Shown: positions 25,609-33,016 of the stretch, in pieces
Layout: each line of letters begins with the position of its first letter
Numbering within the stretch: position 1 is the first letter of the stretch
NCBI GenBank assembly: GCA_016789005.1
Contig: JAEURA010000094.1
Location: 1-36,486 of the forward strand
DNA: 36,486 nucleotides
Direction of reading: 5' to 3'
DNA from: Anaerolineae bacterium
GTDB lineage: Bacteria > Chloroflexota > Anaerolineae > Aggregatilineales > Phototrophicaceae
The notes under the pieces: model-generated
Database searches by the model: none
Seen by the model: only the letters and a program-made list of their open reading frames with translations
What the model was told of the DNA's origin: nothing
Position numbers and translations under genes: made by a program

Positions 25609-26892
25609 TCAGTTCCCCCCCGGGATCATGCCGAACTGCTGTAGCAGCCCGAATACATCAGAGTTAAACCAACGCTCAACGATCTTGCCGTTCTCAACGC
25701 GATTGGTCGCTATCGCCGTCCAGGACATCTTCTTGCCCGATGCCGGGAGTCCCATGAACGGTTTAGTGTGGGTTCCCGTCCAGCGCAGACGCACCATCAC
25801 TTTGTCGCCAGAAGCGATCATGTCTTCGATCTCGACCACCAGGTCAGGGAAAGCCTCCTGGGTCATCTTTGCACCCTGCTTGATCGGCTCCAGCCCTTTC
25901 TGATAGGGGTTCAGCGCGTCACCGTGCATGACGAAATCGGGCGACATCAGCTCGTCGACGATATCGACGTTGTGCTTGTTCTCTTCTTCATACAGCCTGC
26001 GGACCAGCGCCTTGTTGGCTTCGGGGTTCGGCGGCGGCGCGAACGATGGGACGATCCCCATCTGCTGAAGGATGCCCACCTGGTCAAACTCGTTCCAGGC
26101 TTCGACGAACATGCCGTTTTCCACGCGCAGGATGCGATGCGCCGTCCACTGGATGTCTTTTCCGGTGGGCGGGAAACCGTAGAAGTCCCCGGTGTGCTTC
26201 CCTTCGGCATGCACGCGAATAGCAACCTTGTCGCCTTCCACCATGATCTCGTCGATGCTGAAGGTCAGGTTGCTGAACGACTGATTGAGCATGTGATGCG
26301 CCATCACCACCGCTGCGACGCCCGGCGGCAAGCCCGCGACCTGGGCGTTGTTATGATCCAGAAAGTCTTTGGCGAACACGTCGCGCAGCGCAGTCTCGTC
26401 ATCGTGGTTCACGCCATAGATATAGCGGTGAACCATCGCCGCATACTGCTCTTCTTTCGCCTTCTGGTCGGGATCGCGCATCGCGCCAAGCTGCATCATC
26501 AGCCCGACGATGTCCAGCCCGCCCCAGCGCTCCGCATACTTCCCATCGACGATGCGCACGGTCTCCAGCAGTTGGACGGCGACCTTCTTACCGGTCGCCG
26601 CCAGCCCCATCAGGTTACCGTTGTGCGTCCCGGCTATTGTCGAGATGACGGTCACCTTGTCGCCTTCCGCGACCAGATCGTGAATCGTGTTCTTCGCGTC
26701 TGACGATCCTTCAAAAAACATCTGAAAGAACATCCGCGTGCCTGCATGTCCGCGCGGGATACCGGGTGGCGCGCTGTAGTCGATGCCGTCTTCCGGGATG
26801 TAGTCGGCAAAGCGATCCAGAATATGATTGTTTATGACGTTCTCTATATAGTCCCGTATAAGGGCTTTGTTGCGTTCTTGTTGTGCGCCCAT
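25609..26892 (-). CDS. Three-domain tandem SnoaL-like protein (second type)
   Basis: The 427-residue product has three SnoaL-like domains (about 1-140, 145-285 and 290-427). Domain 1 has IDYSAPPGIPRGHAG and KYAERWGGLDIVGL. Domain 2 has GKHTGDFYGFPPTGKDIQW and NEFDQVGILQQMGIVP. Domain 3 has GTHTKPFMGLPASGKKMSW and NGKIVERWFNSDVFGLLQQF. It is related in plan to the 434-residue protein but the domains are clearly different. The gene starts after a GGGGGGAC leader and ends four bases before the 173-residue gene, so the two are tightly coupled. Function unknown. Confidence 0.9.
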   Translation of the reverse strand: MGAQQERNKALIRDYIENVINNHILDRFADYIPEDGIDYSAPPGIPRGHAGTRMFFQMFFEGSSDAKNTIHDLVAEGDKVTVISTIAGTHNGNLMGLAATGKKVAVQLLETVRIVDGKYAERWGGLDIVGLMMQLGAMRDPDQKAKEEQYAAMVHRYIYGVNHDDETALRDVFAKDFLDHNNAQVAGLPPGVAAVVMAHHMLNQSFSNLTFSIDEIMVEGDKVAIRVHAEGKHTGDFYGFPPTGKDIQWTAHRILRVENGMFVEAWNEFDQVGILQQMGIVPSFAPPPNPEANKALVRRLYEEENKHNVDIVDELMSPDFVMHGDALNPYQKGLEPIKQGAKMTQEAFPDLVVEIEDMIASGDKVMVRLRWTGTHTKPFMGLPASGKKMSWTAIATNRVENGKIVERWFNSDVFGLLQQFGMIPGGN

Positions 26893-26967
26893 CTCGCCGT
26901 CCCCCCTGGTACTTGATCTTGGCTTGTGCCGTTCAGCGTTCAGATCGCAATCGCCGAGTGATAGGCG

Positions 26968-27378
26968 TCAGTTCTGAATACCCAGCTGAGTCCGGATTCC
27001 CATGCGGTCAACCCATTCCCAGCGTTCAGTGATCTTCCCATCGACAATGCGGAAGATGTGCATCGCCGAGACAGAAAACGACTTACCAGTGGGGGCAGCC
27101 CCCATGTATTCGCCCTGGTGCGTCCCCGAAACGGTCAGACGGCAGACCACTTTGTCGCCCTCGGCAGTCAGGTCTTCCACTTTGGACTGAAGATCGGGAA
27201 ATGCCGAAAAATACGCCGCAAACGATTTTTTCACGTGATCGAGCGTTTCTGGAGCGCCCTTCGAGTCGCGATCCAGAAGAGGGTCGCGCATGAACTGCGC
27301 GACCTCGTCCAATCGGCGCTCGACCATGACAACCTGATGGAACTTGCTCACCAGCGTTTTGTTCGCATCCACAGACAT
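26968..27378 (-). CDS. SnoaL-like single-domain protein
   Basis: The 136-residue product is one SnoaL-like ester-cyclase-type domain: MSVDANKTLVSKFHQVVMVERRL, AYFSAFPDLQSKVEDLTAEG, GTHQGEYMGAAPTGKSFSV and RIVDGKITERWEWVDRMGI. GAGGA lies upstream of the ATG. It lies between a single-domain gene (27 bases upstream) and the 427-residue gene (75 bases downstream). The acidic residues in the DPLLDRDSKGAP loop replace the Asp/His pattern seen in other members, which suggests a binding role or altered chemistry. Confidence 0.87.
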   Translation of the reverse strand: MSVDANKTLVSKFHQVVMVERRLDEVAQFMRDPLLDRDSKGAPETLDHVKKSFAAYFSAFPDLQSKVEDLTAEGDKVVCRLTVSGTHQGEYMGAAPTGKSFSVSAMHIFRIVDGKITERWEWVDRMGIRTQLGIQN

Positions 27379-27405
27379 GATCGGAGTCCTCTTCCCGCGT
27401 GAAGC

Positions 27406-27846
27406 CTAACCGCCGCCCAGTTTCATTTCAGGGATCATGCCCAACGCCATCAGCTGCGGCATCACATCCTGGTTCGCCCACCGTTCGATGATCTTGCCCT
27501 CATTGTTGAAGCGGTAGGTCGAAAGCCCTGCCCACTTGTGGACCTTGCCGGTCGGTTCCTTGCCCATGAAGGGTCCAAGGTGCGTGCCGCGCCAGGTCAG
27601 CCGCACGACGACGATATCGCCTTCCGCGACCATGTCTTCGATCACCGTGTGCCCATCGGGATAGGCGGTCTTGACGCCCTTGACACCCTGCTTGATCGCC
27701 TCGCTGCCGCCAATGTACGGGAACAGCGCATCACCGTGATGCACGAATTCACTGCACATCAGGTCATCGATGACGCTGACGTCGCCCTTGCCGATGACCT
27801 CATCGTAGAAACGCTGAACATTCTGCTTGTTCAGTTCGATGCCCAT
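27406..27846 (-). CDS. SnoaL-like single-domain protein
   Basis: The ATG at 27846 is chosen over one 42 bases upstream because GGAGGAG sits in front of it and MGIELNKQNVQRFYDEVIGKG is a normal family start. The 146-residue product has one domain: FVHHGDALFPYIGGSEAIKQG, TAYPDGHTVIEDMVAEGD, RGTHLGPFMGKEPTGKVHKW, NNEGKIIERWANQDVMPQL. The HHGD motif resembles the MHGD site in domain 3 of the 427-residue protein, so the two probably share ancestry. It may act as a cyclase, isomerase or binding protein. Confidence 0.87.
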   Translation of the reverse strand: MGIELNKQNVQRFYDEVIGKGDVSVIDDLMCSEFVHHGDALFPYIGGSEAIKQGVKGVKTAYPDGHTVIEDMVAEGDIVVVRLTWRGTHLGPFMGKEPTGKVHKWAGLSTYRFNNEGKIIERWANQDVMPQLMALGMIPEMKLGGG

Positions 27847-27909
27847 GAAAACTTCTCCTCCAAAACCACCCGTGCTGGATGTGAACACCTGCGACGATAC
27901 AGTGATCCC

Positions 27910-28350
27910 TCAGCCGCCGAACTTGGTCGGCAGGATGCCGAGCTGCTGAAACATCGACATGAAGTCTTCGATGACGTACCGCTCGACCATGATGCCGTCG
28001 TCATTGAAATGCGCAAGCTGGGTCGCCGTCCAGGTCAGATACTTGAACGTCGGCTGGACGCCCATGAACTCCTTGACGTGGCGGGCGGTGACCTTCTGAT
28101 GCGTCATGACCCTGTTGCCCTCGGCGAAGATGTGGATGATCTCGATCTTCGCGTCTGGGAAAGTGGCTTTGAACCCGCCGATTCCCCCCTTGTGCGCATC
28201 ACGTCCGACCGCCTTGGGCAGAAGCGACTGCGGACCATAGGTCGTGAAGTCCTCCGCCATGAACTTATCCAGTTCCTGAAGCTGATCGTTGTTCGCCGCC
28301 AGGAAGAAGCGGATGACCGTGTTCTTGTTGTGCTCCGGTGTAGTTGGCAC
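27910..28350 (-). CDS. SnoaL-like single-domain protein
   Basis: A GTG start at 28350 is preferred. GAGGT lies about six bases upstream and the start PTTPEHNKNTVIRFF matches PEEKRALIIKYF-type starts of the neighbours. An ATG at 28362 would add four residues but has no clear ribosome site. The 146-residue product has one domain: ANNDQLQELDKFMAEDFTTYG, ATFPDAKIEIIHIFAEG, VKEFMGVQPTFKYLTW and MSMFQQLGILPTKFGG. Instead of the usual GTHxG turn it has TARHVKEFMG, so it has drifted. The C-terminal QQLGILP tail is retained. Confidence 0.83.
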   Translation of the reverse strand: MPTTPEHNKNTVIRFFLAANNDQLQELDKFMAEDFTTYGPQSLLPKAVGRDAHKGGIGGFKATFPDAKIEIIHIFAEGNRVMTHQKVTARHVKEFMGVQPTFKYLTWTATQLAHFNDDGIMVERYVIEDFMSMFQQLGILPTKFGG

Positions 28351-28410
28351 TACGCACCTCATCTGGATAGGACCGCCCTGCGAGAACAGCGGTCGCCTCA
28401 ATCGAATGAT

Positions 28411-28455
28411 GCCGCCACCGACCGAGGCGCGCTGCAAACACCCTCGGTCAGCGGC
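28411..28455 (-). other. Hairpin in the gap between two SnoaL genes
   Basis: ACCGAGG at 28421-28427 pairs with CCTCGGT at 28442-28448. Flanking GCCGC at 28411-28415 and GCGGC at 28451-28455 can extend the stem. It begins 16 bases after the stop at 28471 on the minus strand. No U-tract follows. Confidence 0.42.
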
Positions 28456-28470
28456 AAAGCGGCGCAGCAG

Positions 28471-29367
28471 CTAGCGGCTGGGCGGTCCGCCGAACGGCGG
28501 CAGGATGCCGAGCTGCTGAAGCAGTCCAAGCATGTCCCAGTAGCCATGAGCGACCGAAATCTTGTTGTCGTACAGGCGGAACATCATGTGCCCCGACAGG
28601 TTGATCGCCTTGTTGGTCGGCGGCAGCCCGCGAAAATCGCCGGTGTGGGTTCCGGTGACGTGATAGCGCATCGCAGCCTTGTCGGCTTCGCAGTAGACGG
28701 CATCGATCTCGTAGCGGATGTCCGGGAACGCTGTGTGCAGGGTGTCCAGCCAGCGCCGAACGCTCTCCTGCCCCAGTTCTTCACCGCCGCCTTCCTGGAA
28801 GAACACGTAGTTCTTGTTGTAGAACTCCGGAATGCGGTCCTGAGCGTTGACGTTCCAGACTTCCTCGACCACCTTGCGGATCACGTCGCGGTTGGTCAGC
28901 GGCGCGTCGTCCGTGTTCAGGCGCTGCCCGCTGTGCGAGGCGACCGGCGACCAGAAGAGATCATATTCGTTGGCGCCATCGCCGAAGATCGCGCCGCGCC
29001 CTTCGATCACCTTGCCGTTGCGCCAGCGCAGCAGATGAATGACATCGATATCCAGCTTGGTGTACGGAATCTGTCCGGTTCCCTCGTGCCCCGAACGGAA
29101 ACCGACGTTGTGCGTCACGTCGGCGGACCAGTCATCGTTGACCAGCACGGTGACGCCGGTCATCCGGAAGCTGCCGTTCGACAGCGCACCGACCTGACCC
29201 ATGAACGCCAGGAATGCATCCAGACCATAGTACCAGCCGGAAAGCGGGTTGTGTCCTGGGACGAGCCACTTCATGCTGTTGTCCCAGTACTTCTCAATTT
29301 CGGCGCGGTCGCCCGATGCCAGAGCATCGTACGCCATACCGACAAGTTCTGCAGTTACATGAGGCAT
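28471..29367 (-). CDS. Two-domain SnoaL-like protein
   Basis: The 298-residue product has two SnoaL-like domains. The first (about 1-150) has MKWLVPGHNPLSGWYYGLDAF, similar to the 140-residue gene downstream of the promoter side (SWTMPGHHPLSG), and RWRNGKVIEGRGAIFGD. The second (about 165-298) has YNKNYVFFQEGGGEELG, TAFPDIRYEIDAVYCEAD, GTHTGDFRGLPPTNKAINL and MLGLLQQLGILPPFGG. The fusion joins two different subfamilies of the array rather than repeating one. GGGGGAA precedes the ATG. Confidence 0.88.
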   Translation of the reverse strand: MPHVTAELVGMAYDALASGDRAEIEKYWDNSMKWLVPGHNPLSGWYYGLDAFLAFMGQVGALSNGSFRMTGVTVLVNDDWSADVTHNVGFRSGHEGTGQIPYTKLDIDVIHLLRWRNGKVIEGRGAIFGDGANEYDLFWSPVASHSGQRLNTDDAPLTNRDVIRKVVEEVWNVNAQDRIPEFYNKNYVFFQEGGGEELGQESVRRWLDTLHTAFPDIRYEIDAVYCEADKAAMRYHVTGTHTGDFRGLPPTNKAINLSGHMMFRLYDNKISVAHGYWDMLGLLQQLGILPPFGGPPSR

Positions 29368-29421
29368 GTTGTTTCCCCCAGCGAGATCGCTGTCAATGGA
29401 TAAACGACCGTGAAGGCGGGA

Positions 29422-29844
29422 CTACTCCGCGAGACGCGCCGGGATACCCTTGAGCCTGAACATCGTCCACATGTAGCGGTCCACCGTGTGCTGGTCGCCG
29501 GTGTGCACGCGCACTTCGAAAATCTTGCCGTCCTTGATCCCGTAGGTCGTGCAGGTGGGGAACACGAATTCTTCGGAACCGATCTTGCCGTGTCCGGTAT
29601 GCTTCTCGACGACCGTGCCGTCGTCCAGTTCGCCGAAGTGGACGTTATCGACGGAGATCCCCGCCTGGAAGAGCGCGCCGAAGAACGCGATCACCGCGTC
29701 GACGCCTTCCATGCGCCCGGACAGCGGGTGGTGTCCCGGCATCGTCCAGCTCATCTCGGGGTGGAACAATTCGTTCTTGATGCCCGCCATATCGCCCTTG
29801 CTGAACAGGTCGTACATCTTGAGAACGAGATCGGTATTCGCCAT
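29422..29844 (-). CDS. SnoaL-like single-domain protein (PGHHPLSG type)
   Basis: The 140-residue product is one SnoaL-like domain: LVLKMYDLFSKGDMAGIKNEL, MSWTMPGHHPLSGRMEGVDAV, then VEKHTGHGKIGSEEF and TYGIKDGKIFEVRVHTGDQHTV. The W-x-x-P-G-H-x-P-L-S-G motif is shared with the first domain of the 298-residue neighbour and is common in SnoaL_2-type proteins, where polar residues line the pocket. AGGAG lies nine bases before the ATG. It is 54 bases upstream of the two-domain gene. Confidence 0.88.
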   Translation of the reverse strand: MANTDLVLKMYDLFSKGDMAGIKNELFHPEMSWTMPGHHPLSGRMEGVDAVIAFFGALFQAGISVDNVHFGELDDGTVVEKHTGHGKIGSEEFVFPTCTTYGIKDGKIFEVRVHTGDQHTVDRYMWTMFRLKGIPARLAE

Positions 29845-29918
29845 GATGAATCACTCCTGAAATTGATAATTAGGTATGGAAACGGAAATGGGTGACTGCT
29901 TACAGACTCCACCGCGCA

Positions 29919-30368
29919 CTAGAGAGGGACTCCGCCTTCCAGCTGCCGCAGCTCGTCCACGATATAAATGGTGATCGCCGGCGCAAGCGACTTCGGGCAT
30001 CGCTTGATTTCCCAGGTCTGATAGGCGTCGAAGCGCAGACGCTCGCTGTTCGCCGCCGGCGGCTTCCAACGACTCGCTTCCCAGCGCACAACCAGCTTGA
30101 CATCCGCCTTCGATCCGTCTTCCGACACCTTGACATCGAGCGACTGCATCGTGTGCACTTCATCGAAGAAGATGCGAATCACTCCCTGAAACCAAAGCTC
30201 GAATTCCGCCTGCGTGCGCAGCGTCGCCTCTGGGAAACGCATCTGCAGCTCGGTGCTGTGAATGTACTTGATCAGGTCCACCTGAGCGCGGTGGACATCC
30301 AAGCCCTGATACCAATCCACCACCATCGCTTCGATTTCTTCTTTCGTCAATGGCGCAAGCTGCGTCAT
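29919..30368 (-). CDS. Divergent SnoaL/NTF2-like protein
   Basis: The 149-residue product has an N-terminal helix (LTKEEIEAMVVDWYQGLDVH), IKYIHSTELQMRFPEATLR, FELWFQGVIRIFFDEVHTMQ, and a strand-rich end with DVKLVVRWEASRWKPP and FDAYQTWEIKR. The layout fits the NTF2-like fold but lacks the GTH and LLQQ signatures of its neighbours. It is the first small gene after the ThDP enzyme and has GGGGAG just upstream of the ATG. SnoaL-type assignment is moderate; a general NTF2-like protein is the safe reading. Confidence 0.72.
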   Translation of the reverse strand: MTQLAPLTKEEIEAMVVDWYQGLDVHRAQVDLIKYIHSTELQMRFPEATLRTQAEFELWFQGVIRIFFDEVHTMQSLDVKVSEDGSKADVKLVVRWEASRWKPPAANSERLRFDAYQTWEIKRCPKSLAPAITIYIVDELRQLEGGVPL

Positions 30369-30403
30369 GTTCTCCCCTTATTCCTATGCATATCCAGTAG
30401 ACG

Positions 30404-30433
30404 GCAGCGACGTACCCTAGGGTACGTCGCTGC
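30404..30433. repeat. 30-bp perfect palindrome over the stop codon of the ThDP gene
   Basis: The half-site GCAGCGACGTACCCT (30404-30418) is followed directly by its exact reverse complement (30419-30433), so the dyad has no spacer. The stop codon of the ThDP-enzyme gene (30417-30419 on the minus strand) lies at its centre. No U-tract follows on the minus strand. It could be a protein-binding dyad or, with a small loop, a strong transcript hairpin. Confidence 0.85.
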
Positions 30434-32096
30434 TGATGACCATATCGATCAGGAACGGACCATCGGTCGCCATCATCTGCTTGACCGCGGCTTCCACCTG
30501 TTCTGGGCGATCCACACACACCGCCGGCACGCCCATCGATTCCGCCAGGCGCGCGAAGTTGACCACCGGGTTCCCCAGGTCGAAGCTGTGCGGGAACTCG
30601 TGCACAGGGTCTCCCACCTGCTCATTCCAGTATTGCAGGATATTCAGCTTGAGCAGCATGTAGCTCTGGTTGTTGCAGATCACGAACTTCGCGCCGATGT
30701 TGTAGCGCGCCGCCGTCCACAACGCCTGAATGGTGTACATGCTTCCGCCATCGCCGGTGAAACCGATGACCGTCTTGTCAGGATGCGCCAGCTTGACGCC
30801 CAGTGCGCCGGGGATTCCCACGCCCAGCGAACCGCCGCGCGTCTGGAAGAAGTGTCCCGGAAGTGTCGGCGGCAGATAGCGCGTGACATCCGGCGAGGAA
30901 GTCAGCGCCTCATCGAACACCATCACATCCTCTGGCACATGCCGCGCCAGTTCCTCCATGAAGCGCGACGCCCGTAGGGGGTATTCTTCACGCCGCCCCT
31001 GATCTTTCGCCAGTGCCGTCCCCCGCGCTGCTGCCGACTGCTGTCGCGCCGCCTCAAGCCGCGCCCCAGCCGCCGCCTGCTGCGCGCCGCTCATCGACGC
31101 CGCCAGCGCCTCATCCAGCGCCGCAAGCGTCAGCTTCGGATCGGCGACGATGCCAAGATCGACCGAGAAGTTCTTGGCGATCTCGTAGGCGTTGAGATCG
31201 ACGTGGACGATCTGCGTGCCAGCCTTGAAGGCGTCATACAGATTCGGGAAAACTTCCGGGAAAACGTAGGTCCCTACGACCAGGACAGCATCCGCCTTAT
31301 GGGTGATGTTGGCGCTTGCCTTGCCAAACATGTGACCGGTCGTGCCCTTGTACAGCGGATGCAGCGCGCTGATGTTCACTTCAGATGAATCGACGCCGTA
31401 CACGTCCGCGCCAAGTCTTTCGGCGACTCGCGCCAGTTCATCCTGGGCATTGCTGAACGTAATGCCGTCGCCCATCAGAATGAGCGGATGTTCTGCTCCG
31501 GCGAGCATCGCAGCCGCCCGGTTCAGAGCGTCTGGCGAAGGCGCAACGGCGGTGTCCAGCATCGGCGTCGGAAACACCTCTTCATTATTGATGGCATCGA
31601 GGATATCCGCAGGGACGCACACGAACACCGGACCCGAAGGCGGAGTGATAGAAATCTTGATCGCCCGGCGCAGCACGCGCAGCAGCGAATTCGGATCGAC
31701 GACCCGTGTCGCCCACTTGGTCACCGGTTTCGCCATCGAGACGAGGTCCGCCGCCATCTGGGCATCCATCGCATCGTACTTGATCCCGGCTTCACCGGCG
31801 ATCACCACCAGCGGCGCGTGACCACGCAGTGCCTGATACATCATCCCGATACCGTTGCCGAGACCAACACCGCTGTGCAGCTGCACGACCGTCGGCTTGC
31901 GGGTGGCGCGTGCATAGCCATCGCCGATCGCCACAGCAATGGTCTCCTGCAAGCCCATGATGTACTTGAAATCGGGGTACTGTTCCAGCGAATCCAGGAA
32001 TCCTTGTTCCACTGTGCCTGGATTGCCGAACATATAGTCAATTCCGTCCGCGAGGAACTGCTCGATCATCGCGTAACGACCAGGTTTTCCGGGCAT
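30417..32096 (-). CDS. ThDP-dependent enzyme, benzoylformate-decarboxylase-like
   Basis: The 559-residue product has the three-domain plan of 2-oxo-acid decarboxylases and acetolactate synthases. FGNPGTVEQGFLDSLEQYP and VVQLHSGVGLGNGIGMM match the GNPGS and LHS(A)xG active-site segments of benzoylformate decarboxylase. Glu51 in GLQETIAVAIGDGYARA is the ThDP-activating Glu. The ThDP/Mg motif is FTGDGGSMYTIQALW to VICNN (about residues 443-472). Such enzymes decarboxylate aromatic or other 2-keto acids to aldehydes or ligate them. GAGGAG precedes the ATG. It lies between a DJ-1 gene upstream and the SnoaL array downstream, pointing to aldehyde or keto-acid chemistry. The exact substrate cannot be read from sequence. 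Confidence 0.9.
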   Translation of the reverse strand: MPGKPGRYAMIEQFLADGIDYMFGNPGTVEQGFLDSLEQYPDFKYIMGLQETIAVAIGDGYARATRKPTVVQLHSGVGLGNGIGMMYQALRGHAPLVVIAGEAGIKYDAMDAQMAADLVSMAKPVTKWATRVVDPNSLLRVLRRAIKISITPPSGPVFVCVPADILDAINNEEVFPTPMLDTAVAPSPDALNRAAAMLAGAEHPLILMGDGITFSNAQDELARVAERLGADVYGVDSSEVNISALHPLYKGTTGHMFGKASANITHKADAVLVVGTYVFPEVFPNLYDAFKAGTQIVHVDLNAYEIAKNFSVDLGIVADPKLTLAALDEALAASMSGAQQAAAGARLEAARQQSAAARGTALAKDQGRREEYPLRASRFMEELARHVPEDVMVFDEALTSSPDVTRYLPPTLPGHFFQTRGGSLGVGIPGALGVKLAHPDKTVIGFTGDGGSMYTIQALWTAARYNIGAKFVICNNQSYMLLKLNILQYWNEQVGDPVHEFPHSFDLGNPVVNFARLAESMGVPAVCVDRPEQVEAAVKQMMATDGPFLIDMVISSDVP

Positions 32097-32139
32097 AATT
32101 CCTCCTCAGGGGGTGTGCTGCCGCGCGAATGAATTTGAC

Positions 32140-32178
32140 GAGGAAAGGCGGATCACCTGTGGCGACCCGCCTTTCCTC
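32140..32178 (-). other. Hairpin between DJ-1 copy B and the ThDP-enzyme gene
   Basis: A perfect 12-bp inverted repeat (GAGGAAAGGCGG at 32140-32151 and complement at 32167-32178) has a 15-base loop. It begins 14 bases after the DJ-1 stop on the minus strand. No U-tract follows, so termination may be partial. It may set the ratio of the DJ-1 gene to the genes below it. Confidence 0.6.
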
Positions 32179-32191
32179 CCTGAGAAGGTGA

Positions 32192-33016
32192 CTACCAGCC
32201 GTAGCGCGCCAAGCCCTCTTCGAGGACCTTGACCATCAGCTGCCCAACCAGCTTCGAGTCCTGGGTCGAACGCCCAGTCAGGAATGGATAATCGAGAACG
32301 GTCGAACGTTCGTGTCCGACGCCGCCATGATACTGCCCGTTCGGAGCAGTCGCATCGCGCAGGATGTATTCCAGCGGGAAGAATGGCGGTCCGAAGTTGG
32401 CATCGATGCCGAGCACGCCGGTCCCGTCCTTATAGTCATATTCCAGCGCATGACCGGTCACATGCCGCCCAGAGATGATGCTCTTGCGCTCCGACCAGTC
32501 GCGCGCGAACGCCAGAATCGTCACCGCGTAGCATTCGGCGATGATCAGCTTGTTGAGTTTCAGGAAGCCCAGCACCAGATCGTGAAGGCGCTGATTGTTG
32601 ACCATGTCGATCAGCGGACCGCTGCCGCCGACCATCAGCAGCGCGTCGTACTCCGCCAGCTGTTCCCAGCACTCTTCGCGCTTCTTGTGATAGGCGACCA
32701 GTTCGTGACCAAAGTTCTGATCGTTGAAGTAGGGGCGCTCCGGAAACCAGTCCTTCAGACTGAGCGGATTGTCCAGGCGCGGGGATGCGTCGATCTCGCG
32801 CGTCTTGGCGGCATAGTATTCGTCGGTGACCACTTTCTTGAGCGGCGGGTCGAAGTAGCCAGCCTTCGCGCTCGGCGGCAGCGCGTGGGCGCGCTTGCCA
32901 GTCGGCGTGATGAAGACCGTCTCATAGCCGGCGGCATCCGCTTCTTCCAGCGGTCCTACCAGTTCTTCTCCCCAGTACCCGTATTCAGACAGCACGCACA
33001 GGATTTTCTTCGACAT
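32192..33016 (-). CDS. DJ-1/PfpI family protein, copy B (Hsp31-like length)
   Basis: The ATG at 33016 is chosen because CGGGGGTACACG precedes it; an upstream in-frame ATG at 33052 lacks a ribosome site. The 274-residue product starts SKKILCVLSEYGYWGEELVGP and has FITPTGKRAHALPPSAKAG, DALLMVGGSGPLIDMVNN and LIIAECYAVTILAFA. The Cys in AECYA is at the nucleophile-elbow position and a Glu lies in the first strand region (SEYGYWGEE). Length and the TPTGKR-type segment fit the larger DJ-1 members (Hsp31, type 1 glutamine-amidotransferase-like), some of which convert methylglyoxal to lactate. It is the first gene after the promoter, 95 bases before the ThDP gene. Function remains putative. Confidence 0.87.
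   Translation of the reverse strand: MSKKILCVLSEYGYWGEELVGPLEEADAAGYETVFITPTGKRAHALPPSAKAGYFDPPLKKVVTDEYYAAKTREIDASPRLDNPLSLKDWFPERPYFNDQNFGHELVAYHKKREECWEQLAEYDALLMVGGSGPLIDMVNNQRLHDLVLGFLKLNKLIIAECYAVTILAFARDWSERKSIISGRHVTGHALEYDYKDGTGVLGIDANFGPPFFPLEYILRDATAPNGQYHGGVGHERSTVLDYPFLTGRSTQDSKLVGQLMVKVLEEGLARYGW

Noticed and set aside
29380..29395. Small palindrome AGCGAGATCGCT between SnoaL genes
   Set aside because: It is too short to distinguish from chance in GC-rich sequence.
19459..30368. CRISPR-like or other short direct repeat array
   Set aside because: The repeated look comes from conserved protein motifs in homologous domains; there are no equal-length DNA repeats with regular spacers.
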